A stretch of DNA of 64,000 nt from JAYKJB01 sp035284745 [NCBI: Candidatus Sericytochromatia bacterium] (GCA_035284745.1 JAYKIL010000006.1:3020-67019), one strand, 5' to 3'; positions 36,269 through 46,000 are shown, counted from the stretch's first letter. The notes: generated by a model from the sequence alone, not told the origin. Made by a program: numbers and translations.

Positions 36269-36631
36269 ATGAGCTTGAGAAAATTACTGGTCGGATGCCT
36301 TCTTTGGAACCTGATGATCACCGGGAGCCACGCAGAGCAACTGCGCGGAAGCAATGATAAAAGCCTGCTGGAAGAGGCAGCGGTGCGGGTCCAAACGTAC
36401 CTTTCCTCCGTCCCCGGGTTGCCTAAAAATTTGCTGGTTATTCCGGCCGCAGGCGAGGTGGCATGGCCGGGTTTGCCGGTCAATGCTAACATACGGGCAG
36501 AGGTGTGGGTCGTTGTGTCCCGGGATGATCCTGCCGCCAAACCCCTCATGATGTTTGCGGTTCGACCTGCGACGGGTGAAGTCCATGCGATGTTTCTCGT
36601 AGATTTAGAGAAACACTCCACCTACCGTTAA
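36269..36631 (+). CDS. Secreted hypothetical protein
   Basis: 120 residues with a signal peptide (MSLRKLLVGCLLWNLMITG, cleavage near SHA-EQ). The mature part is a single alpha/beta domain of about 95 residues (ANIRAEVWVVVSRDDPAAKP, LMMFAVRPATGEVHAMFLVD). I recognise no family. It ends 26 bases before a secreted amine oxidase gene, so the two are likely an operon and may act together outside the cytoplasm. Confidence 0.6.
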   Translation: MSLRKLLVGCLLWNLMITGSHAEQLRGSNDKSLLEEAAVRVQTYLSSVPGLPKNLLVIPAAGEVAWPGLPVNANIRAEVWVVVSRDDPAAKPLMMFAVRPATGEVHAMFLVDLEKHSTYR

Positions 36632-36657
36632 TGCCCTTAGAATCATAAGGAGATTCG

Positions 36658-38157
36658 ATGCGAAAGCCCGTTCGGTTGCTCCTGACCGCTCTTTTTACGG
36701 TGATGATAGGGTCACCGGGAGACGCGCGAGAAGTCAAATTTGCCTCACCCGGAACGGAGCAACCGCCGGGGGGCGAATCGAAAACAACGGTTGTCGTGGT
36801 GGGGGCAGGCCTGGCCGGCCTCACGGCCGCCTATCGTCTCAAGCAGGCGGGGATCGATTGCACCGTCCTTGAGATGGCGGATCGGGTCGGTGGCAGAATG
36901 CGCACCATTACCTATCCGGAAGGGGTTTCTGCCGAAGCGGGGCTTGAGGAATTTTGGAACAACAATCCCACCATCGCCCTGGCGGAGGAATTGGGAGTGC
37001 CGATGGAAAAGTCTGCCACGGCCTTTTCTAGCTTTATGTACAACGGCAAGCTGTATCCGTTCACCCAAGAAACCAATGAGCAGTTTGTGGCGAGCGTCCT
37101 CACGGGCAAGCAACTTTCAGGATTTCGGGCCTGGGACCGCCATATGCAGAGCCTTCACCAGCGGCTCAGGAAAAAACCGCTGGCGACCGATCTAAGCCGC
37201 CTGATGGATATATCCTTTGCAGATTGGCTGAAGAGCGACAAACGCTTAAGTGCGTTGGCCGTGGCGATGGTTCGGGCGATGACCGAGCCAGAGTTTGGCG
37301 CATCCGCGGAAGCCATCAGCGCGTTGGACGGCATTGACGAATGGCATATCTTCGCGGGCAAAGGCCTCGGCTCTCGTCACGTGGTGGGAGGCAATCAGCG
37401 GTTGGCAGAGGCCTTGCGAGACAAAATCGGCAAGGAAAACGTGCTTCTTGGGCACCAAGTCACCCGCATCGCACGCTCTGCGCACAAAGTAGAGGTGACC
37501 GCTTTGAATACGCCGTCACATCAAGTCCGCCATTTTACCGCCCGTCATGTGGTGAGCACGATGCCGTTGTACCGTTTGTATGAAGTCCAATTGGTTCCTC
37601 CTCTCTCCCCGAAAGCCCAAGAAGCCATCAACACGCAGACGTGGGGAGCCTACTGTACGGCACACGTCGTTTTGGACGCCCAAGCCTCAAAGTACTGGCA
37701 CGTCAAAGGAGCGGACATACTGCCTATTTTGACGGGCGGTCCTCTGGGTGTCATTTACGGTGCCAACAGTGGTCCTGCCAGCAAATTCACCGCACTTAAC
37801 CTGCTCATCACGGGTGAGTATGGAGAACAGTTTAACGCACGAACCGGCACCATCGATGCCGCCCGCCAAGAAGTTACCCGGGCCCTTGAAAAGCAATGGC
37901 CGGGCATTGCCCGCTCCATTAAATATATGAATTTTGTGCGATACCACCCCCGTGCCATCGCCTCATGGCCTGTCGGGCGTTCCAGATTCGACGCCCTGTC
38001 AGAAACCTTGCGGAAGCCGCAAGACCGGCTCTATCTCGCAGGCGACTTCACCGAGGGCACTCATTCAGACGGGGCTGCCATTTCCGCCATTCGAACCGTC
38101 CGGCAAATTTGCGAAGCAGAAGGTGTGAAGCCGCCGCGTTCCCTGCCGTCTCTGTAA
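36658..38157 (+). CDS. Exported FAD-dependent amine oxidase
   Basis: A flavin-containing amine-oxidoreductase of 499 residues. The N-terminal signal peptide (RLLLTALFTVMIG) is followed by the FAD dinucleotide loop VVVVGAGLAGLTAAYRL, the LEMADRVGGRMRT block and the C-terminal FAD contact LYLAGDFTEGTHSDGAAISA. These flavoenzymes oxidise amines or related substrates such as carotenoid or protoporphyrinogen precursors; the substrate cannot be read here. A Twin-Arg motif is not obvious despite the cofactor. AAGGAG precedes the ATG. It is co-directional with the small secreted protein just upstream. Confidence 0.85.
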   Translation: MRKPVRLLLTALFTVMIGSPGDAREVKFASPGTEQPPGGESKTTVVVVGAGLAGLTAAYRLKQAGIDCTVLEMADRVGGRMRTITYPEGVSAEAGLEEFWNNNPTIALAEELGVPMEKSATAFSSFMYNGKLYPFTQETNEQFVASVLTGKQLSGFRAWDRHMQSLHQRLRKKPLATDLSRLMDISFADWLKSDKRLSALAVAMVRAMTEPEFGASAEAISALDGIDEWHIFAGKGLGSRHVVGGNQRLAEALRDKIGKENVLLGHQVTRIARSAHKVEVTALNTPSHQVRHFTARHVVSTMPLYRLYEVQLVPPLSPKAQEAINTQTWGAYCTAHVVLDAQASKYWHVKGADILPILTGGPLGVIYGANSGPASKFTALNLLITGEYGEQFNARTGTIDAARQEVTRALEKQWPGIARSIKYMNFVRYHPRAIASWPVGRSRFDALSETLRKPQDRLYLAGDFTEGTHSDGAAISAIRTVRQICEAEGVKPPRSLPSL

Positions 38158-38162
38158 GTTCC

Positions 38163-38834
38163 TTAATTGAGAGAGAGGCGAAACCCCCGGTAAAAGAAGT
38201 CGCCTCGAGTGCGCCACTTGCTTATAAACGCATCGATGCGCTCGCTTTCAGCCCTCATCAGCGCCAGGGCCCTTTCAAGACGTTCTTCAACAGGAATAAT
38301 TTCCAATAGGGTTTGTTTTTTATCGTTGTCCACTTGAACAGAAGCCGCAATGAGGTAGGACAGGTCGATGGCAGACAGGGGCTCATCGGGGAGGGACACC
38401 GTCAGGTTCGTCACCGCGGCAAGACCTTCCAGATAACGATTCAAGGCATCGCTTGCCCTTTCCTGAAGGTCACTGGACACCGGGGACGCCGGATCACCTT
38501 CTTCCAGAATGTTCACCTCGGCCTGTTGATAAGGCTCTCCCTCCAACAGGCGCAGAATTTCAAAGCGCTTTATTCCCACCGACACGACCATCATTTGGCC
38601 ATTCGATAAACGCTCGTGCTTGGTAATCTCAGCAACCGTTCCAAACTGGTGGGGCTGCGCAGGCGCGCCAGTCTCATCACCCTCCCGCACCAGCACGACC
38701 CCAAAATGACGGTCGCCCTCAAGCAAGCGTTGCATCATGAGACGATAACGCGGCTCAAATATACGCAGCGGAAGTACCATTCCTGGAAACAGGACAACAT
38801 TCAATGGAAAAAGAGGTAGGATGCGCGGTTCCAA
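38163..38834 (-). CDS. LON-substrate-binding-domain protein
   Basis: 223 residues matching the N-terminal domain of Lon protease without the ATPase and protease parts: LPLFPLNVVLFPGMVLPLRI, FEPRYRLMMQRLLEGD, FGTVAEITKHERLSNGQ and VVSVGIKRFEIL. Free-standing LON-domain proteins are common in bacteria and their role is poorly known, probably substrate binding or protein quality control. The start is TTG with AAGGGGG five bases before. It converges on the amine oxidase gene with a five-base gap. Confidence 0.9.
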   Translation of the reverse strand: MEPRILPLFPLNVVLFPGMVLPLRIFEPRYRLMMQRLLEGDRHFGVVLVREGDETGAPAQPHQFGTVAEITKHERLSNGQMMVVSVGIKRFEILRLLEGEPYQQAEVNILEEGDPASPVSSDLQERASDALNRYLEGLAAVTNLTVSLPDEPLSAIDLSYLIAASVQVDNDKKQTLLEIIPVEERLERALALMRAESERIDAFISKWRTRGDFFYRGFRLSLN

Positions 38835-38973
38835 TAAAACCCCCTTACTGCCCAGGATTCTAGCTTACATGCTACGCAATCGTCCAACCAAGGGGATAGC
38901 ACGGCCAAAACCGCTTCCACAAATCTTCCACCCCGCAGCTTTTTTGGGGTAAGCCTGTAAGCAATTTCAAAAG

Positions 38974-39870
38974 TCACACGGCGGCTGGTTTTCTGGCCTC
39001 AATCATCACCCATTCCCCTTGATACTCGACCGCTGTCACCTCCAAACCCGCATTTTGCAGGGCTTGGCTGACCAGGGCTTCCCGGGCCCTGATAATCCCT
39101 GAGGCGATAAGTGTTCCTCCCGGGGATAGCAATGCGCCCAAATCAGGCGCAATGGGTGCGATCACTTCCGCCAAGATATTGGCCAGGAGGATGGGGGCCT
39201 GACCGGAAAAAACGGTGACATCACCCGTTGCGACAGACAGAGATTTCTCCACCCGGTTGCGCTCTGCGTTCTCTCGTGTCGACTCGACCGCAACCGGATC
39301 TATGTCGCAGGCCCAAACGTGTTCAGCACCCAGCAAGAGGGCAGCAATCGCAAGAATTCCACTGCCGGTTCCAACATCAAAAACCCTGGGCGTTCCATAT
39401 TGCGGCAATACACGCTCTAGGGCCCGTAAACAGAGTTGGGTGGTTGGATGGGTCCCAGTGCCAAAGGCCTGGGCGGGGTCCAAATCGATCACCAAACGAG
39501 AAGAATCGCCGGACCACGCCTCCCATGTCGGCTTGACAACCAATCGCTCACCAATCTCAAGGGCGTGCCAGTGGCGCTTCCAGCTATTTTCCCAATCCTC
39601 CGAGGGGACCAAGCGGACCCGAGTGCTCCAAGCGGCGTCCTGAAAACTGTTTCGCAGCTCATCCAAGGACGCCTCCACGCTCGCGACCCACTCTCCCGTT
39701 TGCTCAGGGGCGCCGTGACGGTACAGCTTCACCTCCAGGGTTTCCGGAGGATCCCCCTTGGCTGGAACCTCGGATACCACAGCCCCTTGCCCGGCCAAAC
39801 CTTGCAAATGCCACGCCACCGTTTCCGCGTGCCAAGGGGCCACCTGAATAGAAACTTCCGTGTAATCCAT
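38974..39870 (-). CDS. prmA: Ribosomal protein L11 methyltransferase
   Basis: PrmA trimethylates ribosomal protein L11. The N-terminal substrate domain (WENSWKRHWHALEIGERLVV) and the SAM domain (FGTGTHPTTQLCLRAL, DVGTGSGILAIAA, WACDIDPVAVEST, NILAEVI) are complete. ATG 39870 is chosen over an upstream TTG, as AGG lies nine bases before it. About 298 residues, usual size. Confidence 0.95.
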   Translation of the reverse strand: MDYTEVSIQVAPWHAETVAWHLQGLAGQGAVVSEVPAKGDPPETLEVKLYRHGAPEQTGEWVASVEASLDELRNSFQDAAWSTRVRLVPSEDWENSWKRHWHALEIGERLVVKPTWEAWSGDSSRLVIDLDPAQAFGTGTHPTTQLCLRALERVLPQYGTPRVFDVGTGSGILAIAALLLGAEHVWACDIDPVAVESTRENAERNRVEKSLSVATGDVTVFSGQAPILLANILAEVIAPIAPDLGALLSPGGTLIASGIIRAREALVSQALQNAGLEVTAVEYQGEWVMIEARKPAAV

Positions 39871-39971
39871 CGTATTCAACCTGACTTCAAAGGTATCGGA
39901 GGGTGATGTGTGTCCTCCCCATTTGTACCGTTGTTGGGTTTAAATATCCACAGGTCTCAGAGATTCCTGAT

Positions 39972-40000
39972 TTGTCAGGGCCCCCCCTCTCGACTACAAT
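39972..40000 (+). promoter_or_regulatory. Sigma-70-type promoter of the CofE-like gene
   Basis: TTGTCA (39972-39977) and TACAAT (39995-40000) are separated by exactly 17 bases. The predicted start of transcription would leave a leader of only about 10-20 bases before the coding region. Confidence 0.7.
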
Positions 40001-40028
40001 GGGCCGGTATTAAAGGATGAACGCAACA

Positions 40029-41258
40029 ATGGAATGGTTTCAACTCGCAGTCGGAGGATTGGCAGGGGCGTGCGTAGCAGGCGGAGCGGCCTTCGAGTTT
40101 CTCTACCGCTCTCGAGACACCAAAACGATCGGATTGGCGCTGCGAGGGCGCAATGCGTGGAAGGAATTGCCGAGCCCGGACGGTAAACGACGCTTCGCCT
40201 TGAGCCTGCCCTTTGTTAACGCCAACCGACACTATGAACAAACCTTGGTCGATGTGCGACCCCACATTCGGCTTTTGACGCGTGAATCTGTTACGGAAGA
40301 AAAAATAGACGCCAGCGTCCGGATCAAATTAGTGGGTGAAGAGGGCAGAAGCGACGGGTATTGGGCGGCGAACCTGCTGGGGCCCGAGGAGCGATGCGAA
40401 GTCGAAATCATCGCAACAGTGTCAGGCGCTCCGGAAGCGCTGTTCCAACTGCACGCGGCGGTAGTGACCATTGCCTACGACACCTATGGGCGAGTCGCGC
40501 TTCAGCATTTCGAGGAAGAGGTCGTGTTGCCACTGGCCGCAATCAAACCCATGCCCGAGGCTATTTTTGGTGTCGAAACGATGATTCAGTGCATCCCGAC
40601 CCCACTGTTGACCGATGCAGACGATATTGTTGACGTGATCGATACCTACACTCGTGACATTCGGCAACCCGGCGATATTGTGGCCGTTGCCGAAAGCGTC
40701 GTTGCGATTACGCAAAGACGTTACTTTAAACCAAACGAAGTGAACCCCGGTTTTTGGGCCAAACGGCTATGCTTTTTCGTGCCATCCAAAGGCAGCCTCA
40801 GCTCCCGACATGGCTTTCAGGTCGCGATGAATGAAGTGGGCGCCTTCAAGATGGTCGCCGCATTTTTTATAGGCGCTTTGGGTAAACTGGTGGGGCGCAA
40901 GGGGCTGATGTATGAAGTGGCCGGACGCCCTGCGGAACTGATTGACGATATCACAGGGACAATGCCTCCCTTTGATAAGTATATTGTAGCGGGCCCGGCC
41001 CAACCCCAAGAGGCAGTGAACCGCATCAAACAACGTACGAGTTTGGATGCCGCGATTGTTGATGCCAATGACCTGAAACGCGCCATGGTGCTCGCGGTCA
41101 CCCCCGGTTTAGAGCCAGAAAAAGTCTCGCGCCTGTTACGCGACAATCCTTTTGGAAACGCCGCTGAACAAACCCCGATTGTTCTGCTTCGCCCGTTGGG
41201 CGCGGGTGCTAAACATCGGACGGAGGGCCAGAATGCTCCGACGCCTGCGCTACAGTGA
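40029..41258 (+). CDS. CofE-like (F420-0:gamma-glutamyl ligase family) protein with N-terminal membrane anchor
   Basis: A short hydrophobic N-terminus (LAVGGLAGACVAGGAAF) is followed by about 140 residues without recognised family. The C-terminal 250 residues match the CofE/COG1478 family: IPTPLLTDADDIVDVI, GDIVAVAESVVAITQRR, GALGKLVGRKGLMYEVAGR, IDDITGTMPPFDKYIV, DANDLKRAMVL and LRDNPFGNAAEQTPIVLLRP. CofE adds glutamates to coenzyme F420-0, but homologues occur where F420 is not known and no other F420 gene is seen here. The ATG at 40029 fits AAAGGA better than the ATG at 40017. It overlaps the next gene by 26 bases. Confidence 0.75.
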   Translation: MEWFQLAVGGLAGACVAGGAAFEFLYRSRDTKTIGLALRGRNAWKELPSPDGKRRFALSLPFVNANRHYEQTLVDVRPHIRLLTRESVTEEKIDASVRIKLVGEEGRSDGYWAANLLGPEERCEVEIIATVSGAPEALFQLHAAVVTIAYDTYGRVALQHFEEEVVLPLAAIKPMPEAIFGVETMIQCIPTPLLTDADDIVDVIDTYTRDIRQPGDIVAVAESVVAITQRRYFKPNEVNPGFWAKRLCFFVPSKGSLSSRHGFQVAMNEVGAFKMVAAFFIGALGKLVGRKGLMYEVAGRPAELIDDITGTMPPFDKYIVAGPAQPQEAVNRIKQRTSLDAAIVDANDLKRAMVLAVTPGLEPEKVSRLLRDNPFGNAAEQTPIVLLRPLGAGAKHRTEGQNAPTPALQ

Positions 41259-42273
41259 TCTGGAAAGCGTAAGAAATATCTACCTTTCGGCCTTTCGCGA
41301 GGAGTATGGTCGTCGCGGAGTCGATATTGGCGCCCAGGTCAAACGCTGGAAGCAACTGTATCCCCTGTTAAAGGTACTGATGTGTTTTCCGAACCCTTAC
41401 CGTCACGTCATCAACGTCCACGTCTGGGAGGAAGATGGCCGCCTGCTGGGCTTTATTCAAACCTCGCCGGGTAATCGGCAACAAACCCGTTGGCACATCG
41501 ATTTCGTGGCCGTTGCCCCTGAAGCCCAAGGGCGCGGATTGGGGGCCCGTCTGGTTGAAGGAATTTTTGAGGTGTATGGAGCCCGCGGGATCAAGACCTT
41601 CACACTGGAGGTGGATCAACACAACGCCCCTGCGTTGCGTCTGTATCACAAACTGGGTTTTCGGCAGTACGCGTCAACGACCTACCTCAACGCGCCGCAA
41701 CAACCCATCGCACCCCCCGAGGAATCCTCTGGCTTTCGGCCTTGTAAATATGAAGACGCCGCCGAACTGCTGGCTTTACATCTCGCCAACCTGCCGCCGC
41801 AAGCCAAAGTGGTGGATGGCCGGAGTTTGGACGATTTTCGCGTGTCGAGGTTCGAGGCCTTGGCTCACACCCTCAGAGGGCTGCTCAAACATCACGACGA
41901 CCACCGTTTGGTGCTGGAAGAAAGAGGGCGTCCGGTGGCCTATTTAAGGGTCGTCGCGCAATACCGGAATTTACCGCATACCCTCTATCTTTTGGCAATG
42001 CCGGGCAGAGATGAGATGTACCCCGTGCTGCTCCAACGAGCGGCACAAATTCTAAAAAATTACCCGCAAAGGATGGTTCTGGCGTGGGCCTCCGACTACA
42101 ATCCTGGTAAATTGAAAGCCTTGGAAGACTGGGGCCTCCAACCCTTTACCATTGACCACGCCCTGGTACGCGACAGCCTCATCACGCTCAAATTACCGAA
42201 CACAGCGAATGAGGTCCCAAGGGCGGATGAAAAAGCGTTTAAGCCCGCTTTCACGCAAACCAGCGCCGGTTAA
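41233..42273 (+). CDS. GNAT-family N-acetyltransferase, probably a double GNAT protein
   Basis: ATG at 41233 has GGAGG six bases upstream. Residues 1 to about 155 are a complete GNAT domain with the acetyl-CoA loop VAPEAQGRGLGARLVE and the NAPALRLYHKLGFR motif. The second half (about 180-330) has the layout of a degenerate GNAT domain (LRVVAQYRNLPHTLYLLAM ... NPGKLKALEDWGLQPF). Target unknown. The 26-base overlap with the CofE-like gene indicates a shared transcript and perhaps a shared pathway. Confidence 0.8.
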   Translation: MLRRLRYSDLESVRNIYLSAFREEYGRRGVDIGAQVKRWKQLYPLLKVLMCFPNPYRHVINVHVWEEDGRLLGFIQTSPGNRQQTRWHIDFVAVAPEAQGRGLGARLVEGIFEVYGARGIKTFTLEVDQHNAPALRLYHKLGFRQYASTTYLNAPQQPIAPPEESSGFRPCKYEDAAELLALHLANLPPQAKVVDGRSLDDFRVSRFEALAHTLRGLLKHHDDHRLVLEERGRPVAYLRVVAQYRNLPHTLYLLAMPGRDEMYPVLLQRAAQILKNYPQRMVLAWASDYNPGKLKALEDWGLQPFTIDHALVRDSLITLKLPNTANEVPRADEKAFKPAFTQTSAG

Positions 42274-42397
42274 ACTCTTTATAACCCTTCGGCGCGGTTC
42301 GCGCGAATATGCTAGGATCTCAACGCGTTGATGCTCGTCGCCGTTTTGGCCCGTGTCATCGGGAGAAAACGGGGACTTTTTTGGGGAGGAAACTGTT

Positions 42398-43084
42398 ATG
42401 GGTCTATGGGATCGCATTGTTCGTCTGCTGCGGAGCAACGTGAATGACGTGATTGACAAGGCGGAAGACCCGGAAAAAATCCTCAACCAAATTGTGACCG
42501 AACTCAACGAGAACCTGGTTACGGTGCGCAGCCAGGTCGCGACGGCCATTGCCCTCGAGAAGCAGCTTTACCAGAAATACCAGCAAGCCCAAAACGACGC
42601 CGACAAATGGCAACAAAAAGCGGAATTGGCGGTTGACAAGGGTGAAGATGAACTCGCCAAAGAGGCGCTGAAGCGGAAAAATACGTCTCAAAGCACCGCC
42701 GATGACCTCAAACAGCAATGGGAGCAACAAAAGGGGTCTATCACGACGCTGAAAGCCAGTTTGGCAAAGATGGAATCCAAAATCGCGGAGACACAGACCA
42801 AAAAGAGCTTGTTGGTCGCTCGTCACCGCAGAGCTGAAGCGGAAAAGAAAATTCAGTCTGCGCTCTCAACCGCCGCAGGTTCTTCCTCACTCGCCGCCTT
42901 CGAGCGTATGGAGCAAAAGGTTCTGGAAGGGGAGACGAAAGCCGCGGCGTTGACAGAATTGAACAGCGACTCGCTCGACGAACGTTTTGCAGCGTTGGGC
43001 GGCGGGGACGCAGATGCCGACCTGATCGCTCTGAAAGAGTCGCGTCAGGCCAAACTCTTGTCAGCCGGCGACGCCAGCAACTAG
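42398..43084 (+). CDS. pspA: PspA/IM30 (Vipp1) family membrane-stress protein
   Basis: 228 residues starting MGLWDRIVRLLRSNVND, with the N-terminal amphipathic helix typical of the ESCRT-III-like PspA/Vipp1 family, then long coiled-coil helices (EDPEKILNQIVTELNENLV ... QQWEQQKGSITTLKASL). It binds stressed membranes and can form rods or rings. No long Vipp1-type C-terminal extension is seen. The start has GGGGAGGAAA upstream. No pspF, pspB or pspC gene is nearby. It converges on the LCP gene. Confidence 0.93.
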   Translation: MGLWDRIVRLLRSNVNDVIDKAEDPEKILNQIVTELNENLVTVRSQVATAIALEKQLYQKYQQAQNDADKWQQKAELAVDKGEDELAKEALKRKNTSQSTADDLKQQWEQQKGSITTLKASLAKMESKIAETQTKKSLLVARHRRAEAEKKIQSALSTAAGSSSLAAFERMEQKVLEGETKAAALTELNSDSLDERFAALGGGDADADLIALKESRQAKLLSAGDASN

Positions 43085-43096
43085 TCGTCGTCCGAA

Positions 43097-44524
43097 TTAA
43101 CGAGACTTGGCAGACGCCAAACCGACTTCGCCGGCGTAGTCTTCACCCAGCAGCACGGTGAAGTCGGTTGTAATGTCTCCCACAGAGGCATCCACACGCT
43201 CTGCGTGGACCCCGAGGTCGCGCGCCATCATCGGAACCAGCCCACTGTGACCGGTTTGTGCGATAACCCTGGTTCGGCGCACCGAGCGAACGATGGCGTC
43301 ACCGGATGAACGCACGCGCCACCCCGCGTTACGTAACTCGCGAGCCGCCGCTTGGGCCAGCCCGATTCTTTTGGTTCCGTTCAAAACGGTCACGCTCAAC
43401 GCCTTGCGTGCGACGCCCGCTTGGGATGTGGTTTTTTCCGACGCCATCAGGCGACGACCCAACTGTTTCGCCCTGTTCGCATCGGCCAACCAATAGCTCG
43501 ACGTATACTCCTTGCCCGAAAAGCCGCCCGGCAACATCACCAAGCGCACTTCATTACGATCCAGGCTGGCTCCCCAGGTGGCGAGTTGAAGCAACTCTGG
43601 CCCGGTTAAGTTGGTCTTTACGTTATCACGAACGGTGGACAGCATCCGCGGCACTCGTAACAGCGTATCCGGCGACAACACCCGATCTGCCACCGCCTTC
43701 ATGAATTGCTGCTGTCGTTGCACCCGACCGATGTCCCCCAGTTCATCGTGGCGAAACCGAACAAACCGGTGGGCCTCAGCGCCGCTCATTTGATGCCAGC
43801 CCCGTTTGAAATGAATGTGTAGATCCGCGGTGCGGTCGACATAGTTCATGTCGCGCTCGACATAAAGGCGCACCCCCCCCACAACATCCACCAGCTTTTC
43901 AAGACCGCTGGTATTCACCTGAGCCCAGTGCTGAACGGGAATTCCTAACAACTTGGACACAACCTCTGTGGCCAGCTTGGGGCCCCCCTGATGAAAGGCC
44001 GCGTTCACTTTGTCCCAACGTCCACGAATCATCACCCGTGTATCCCGCGGAATCGATACGACATCCAGATGAGAACCTGCAGGCCCCACGCCGATGACCA
44101 TCATCGTGTCACTGCGAACCGGGCCTTGAGAACTCTTGTAGCCCTCCCCATACGAAATATCGGTGCCCAGGACCAAAATGGCCTTGCGGGCCGCGCCCGC
44201 CAGCAAAGACTGCGAAGTGACTTCTTTAGAACCTTCCGTCCGGCCCGAAGCGGCCTGCCATTGGGCCCAACCTCCAAGGCCCGCCAGAAAAAGTCCCCCC
44301 ATCAAACAAAAAGTGAGCAAAGAGAAAATACAGAACCGAACAAAACGCCTTAGACGGGACACCCTCCGTCTGCGAGAGGGGGGCAAGCGGAGCTGACCGG
44401 TCGAATACTTTTTCCGTCTTGCCCGCTGTTGGGTGTTGCGCAATCGTTGCGTGTCCCTTGCCCCGAGAGGACCAGTTCGCGCAGAGCTGTCATCGTGATG
44501 GCCGGGTTGATGGTAAGGTCCCAC
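43097..44524 (-). CDS. LytR-CpsA-Psr (LCP) family protein with LytR_C domain
   Basis: Residues 1-60 are basic and cytoplasmic. One membrane helix follows (FCIFSLLTFCLMGGLFLAGL), then an extracytoplasmic LCP phosphotransferase domain: LGTDISYGEG, RSDTMMVI, SIPRDTRVMI, DVVGGVRLYV and FVRFRHDELGDIGRVQRQQQ. A LytR_C module closes the protein (LSVTVLNGTKRIGLAQAAA). LCP enzymes move polyprenyl-linked glycans to peptidoglycan. GTG 44524 has GGAG six bases upstream and lies 12 bases after gltX, so the two are co-transcribed. Confidence 0.92.
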   Translation of the reverse strand: MGPYHQPGHHDDSSARTGPLGARDTQRLRNTQQRARRKKYSTGQLRLPPSRRRRVSRLRRFVRFCIFSLLTFCLMGGLFLAGLGGWAQWQAASGRTEGSKEVTSQSLLAGAARKAILVLGTDISYGEGYKSSQGPVRSDTMMVIGVGPAGSHLDVVSIPRDTRVMIRGRWDKVNAAFHQGGPKLATEVVSKLLGIPVQHWAQVNTSGLEKLVDVVGGVRLYVERDMNYVDRTADLHIHFKRGWHQMSGAEAHRFVRFRHDELGDIGRVQRQQQFMKAVADRVLSPDTLLRVPRMLSTVRDNVKTNLTGPELLQLATWGASLDRNEVRLVMLPGGFSGKEYTSSYWLADANRAKQLGRRLMASEKTTSQAGVARKALSVTVLNGTKRIGLAQAAARELRNAGWRVRSSGDAIVRSVRRTRVIAQTGHSGLVPMMARDLGVHAERVDASVGDITTDFTVLLGEDYAGEVGLASAKSR

Positions 44525-44536
44525 TCGAAACTCCGT

Positions 44537-46000
44537 TCAGGCGTCAACACAAATGCGCCCGGAGACGGCTTCATCAAGGCGGCGGAACGTCAAACTCGGC
44601 CCAAGCAGAACCAACACCTCATAAATACCCGGGCTCGCCGACCGTCCTGTCAACGCAACGCGCGCGGGTTGGATAAGAGCACCCAACTTGACCCCTTGTT
44701 CCTTGGCGAGCGACTTTATCGACGCCTCCAAGACGGCCTCACTCCAATCATCAATCGACCGCAACGCCTGTCTCAAGGAGTCCAATAGGCCAATGCTTTC
44801 TGGGCCAAGGTGTACCCGAACAGCATCCTCGTCATAATTCAAGGGAAGGTCGAAAAATGGGAGACTGCCCTCCAGCATCTGTACCAAGGTTCTGCTCCGC
44901 ACCTGAAGGCTGCTTATCACGGCCAACTGCCACGCTTCGGCACATTCGGTGTAGGGCATTCCGGCTTTCTCCCACCGGGCCTGCATATCCGGCAACAAAC
45001 GCGCAGTATTCGCGTGCTGAATGTAATGAGCGTTCATGGCCTCAAGCTTCGCGAAATCAAAAACGGCGGCGCTTTTGTTCAGGCCTTCTAGGCTGAACTT
45101 TTCGATCAACTCATCCCGGGTGAAGTACTCTTGATCCCCATATGACCAGCCCAATCGCGCCAAGTAGTTCACCAGCGCTTCGGGTAGAAAGCCATCGTCG
45201 GCGAATTTCATCACCGACGTGGTGCCGTGTCGCTTGGACAACTTAGATTTGTCCGCCCCCAAAATCATAGGCAGGTGACAAAAAACCGGCACAGAAGCCC
45301 CTAATGCTTGATAAACCGCGATCTGCTTCGGGGTGTTGCTGAGGTGGTCGTCGCCCCGGATCACGTGCGTGATCCCCATCTCCAGATCATCAATCACAGC
45401 AGCATAGTTGTATGTCGGTATCCCGTCAGACTTCAACAAAACGAAGTCCTCCACCATTTGGGCCGCGTCAAAAGTCACCGTGCCACGAAGGGCATCTTCT
45501 ACCACAATCTCTCCGGCGTCTGGCCCGCGAAACCGGGTCACAAATGGCCGTCCTTCTTGCTCGTACTGCGCGCGGGTCGCATCGTCCAAATCAGACCACC
45601 TGCGGTCGAAACGAGGCTCTTCCCCCCGAACTTTTTGAGCCTCGCGATGAGCGTGCAGTTCTTCTGCCGTCAGGTAACAGCGATAAGCGCGCCCAGACGC
45701 CATGAGGCGTTCCGCATACGCCCTGTACAAAGACAGTCGCTGTGTTTGAAAATAGGGCCCGTAGGTCTGCGCCGCCTCTGGGCCCTCGTCCCACTTCAGG
45801 TCCAGCCATCGCAGCCCGTCAAAAATTGCCGCCACGGACTCGTCCGTCGAGCGGGCTTGGTCGGTGTCCTCCACACGAAGGACGAAGTCTCCGCCGTGTT
45901 TACGAGCGAATAACCAGTTAAACAGTGCAGTACGGGCTCCCCCCACGTGGAGGTAACCCGTAGGACTGGGAGCAAACCGAACACGGACGCGAGCCGCCAA
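44537..46000 (-). CDS. gltX: Glutamyl-tRNA synthetase
   Basis: Class I synthetase with FAPSPTGYLHVGGARTAL (HIGH variant) and KSKLSKRHG (KMSKS variant), and a C-terminal all-helical anticodon domain. TTG 46000 is chosen because GGAGG lies eight bases upstream and the product then starts just before the catalytic fold, as in other GltX. The longer frame adds a 41-residue extension with no support. 487 residues, normal. Since glnS is also present, this enzyme may be discriminating for tRNA-Glu. Confidence 0.95.
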   Translation of the reverse strand: MAARVRVRFAPSPTGYLHVGGARTALFNWLFARKHGGDFVLRVEDTDQARSTDESVAAIFDGLRWLDLKWDEGPEAAQTYGPYFQTQRLSLYRAYAERLMASGRAYRCYLTAEELHAHREAQKVRGEEPRFDRRWSDLDDATRAQYEQEGRPFVTRFRGPDAGEIVVEDALRGTVTFDAAQMVEDFVLLKSDGIPTYNYAAVIDDLEMGITHVIRGDDHLSNTPKQIAVYQALGASVPVFCHLPMILGADKSKLSKRHGTTSVMKFADDGFLPEALVNYLARLGWSYGDQEYFTRDELIEKFSLEGLNKSAAVFDFAKLEAMNAHYIQHANTARLLPDMQARWEKAGMPYTECAEAWQLAVISSLQVRSRTLVQMLEGSLPFFDLPLNYDEDAVRVHLGPESIGLLDSLRQALRSIDDWSEAVLEASIKSLAKEQGVKLGALIQPARVALTGRSASPGIYEVLVLLGPSLTFRRLDEAVSGRICVDA

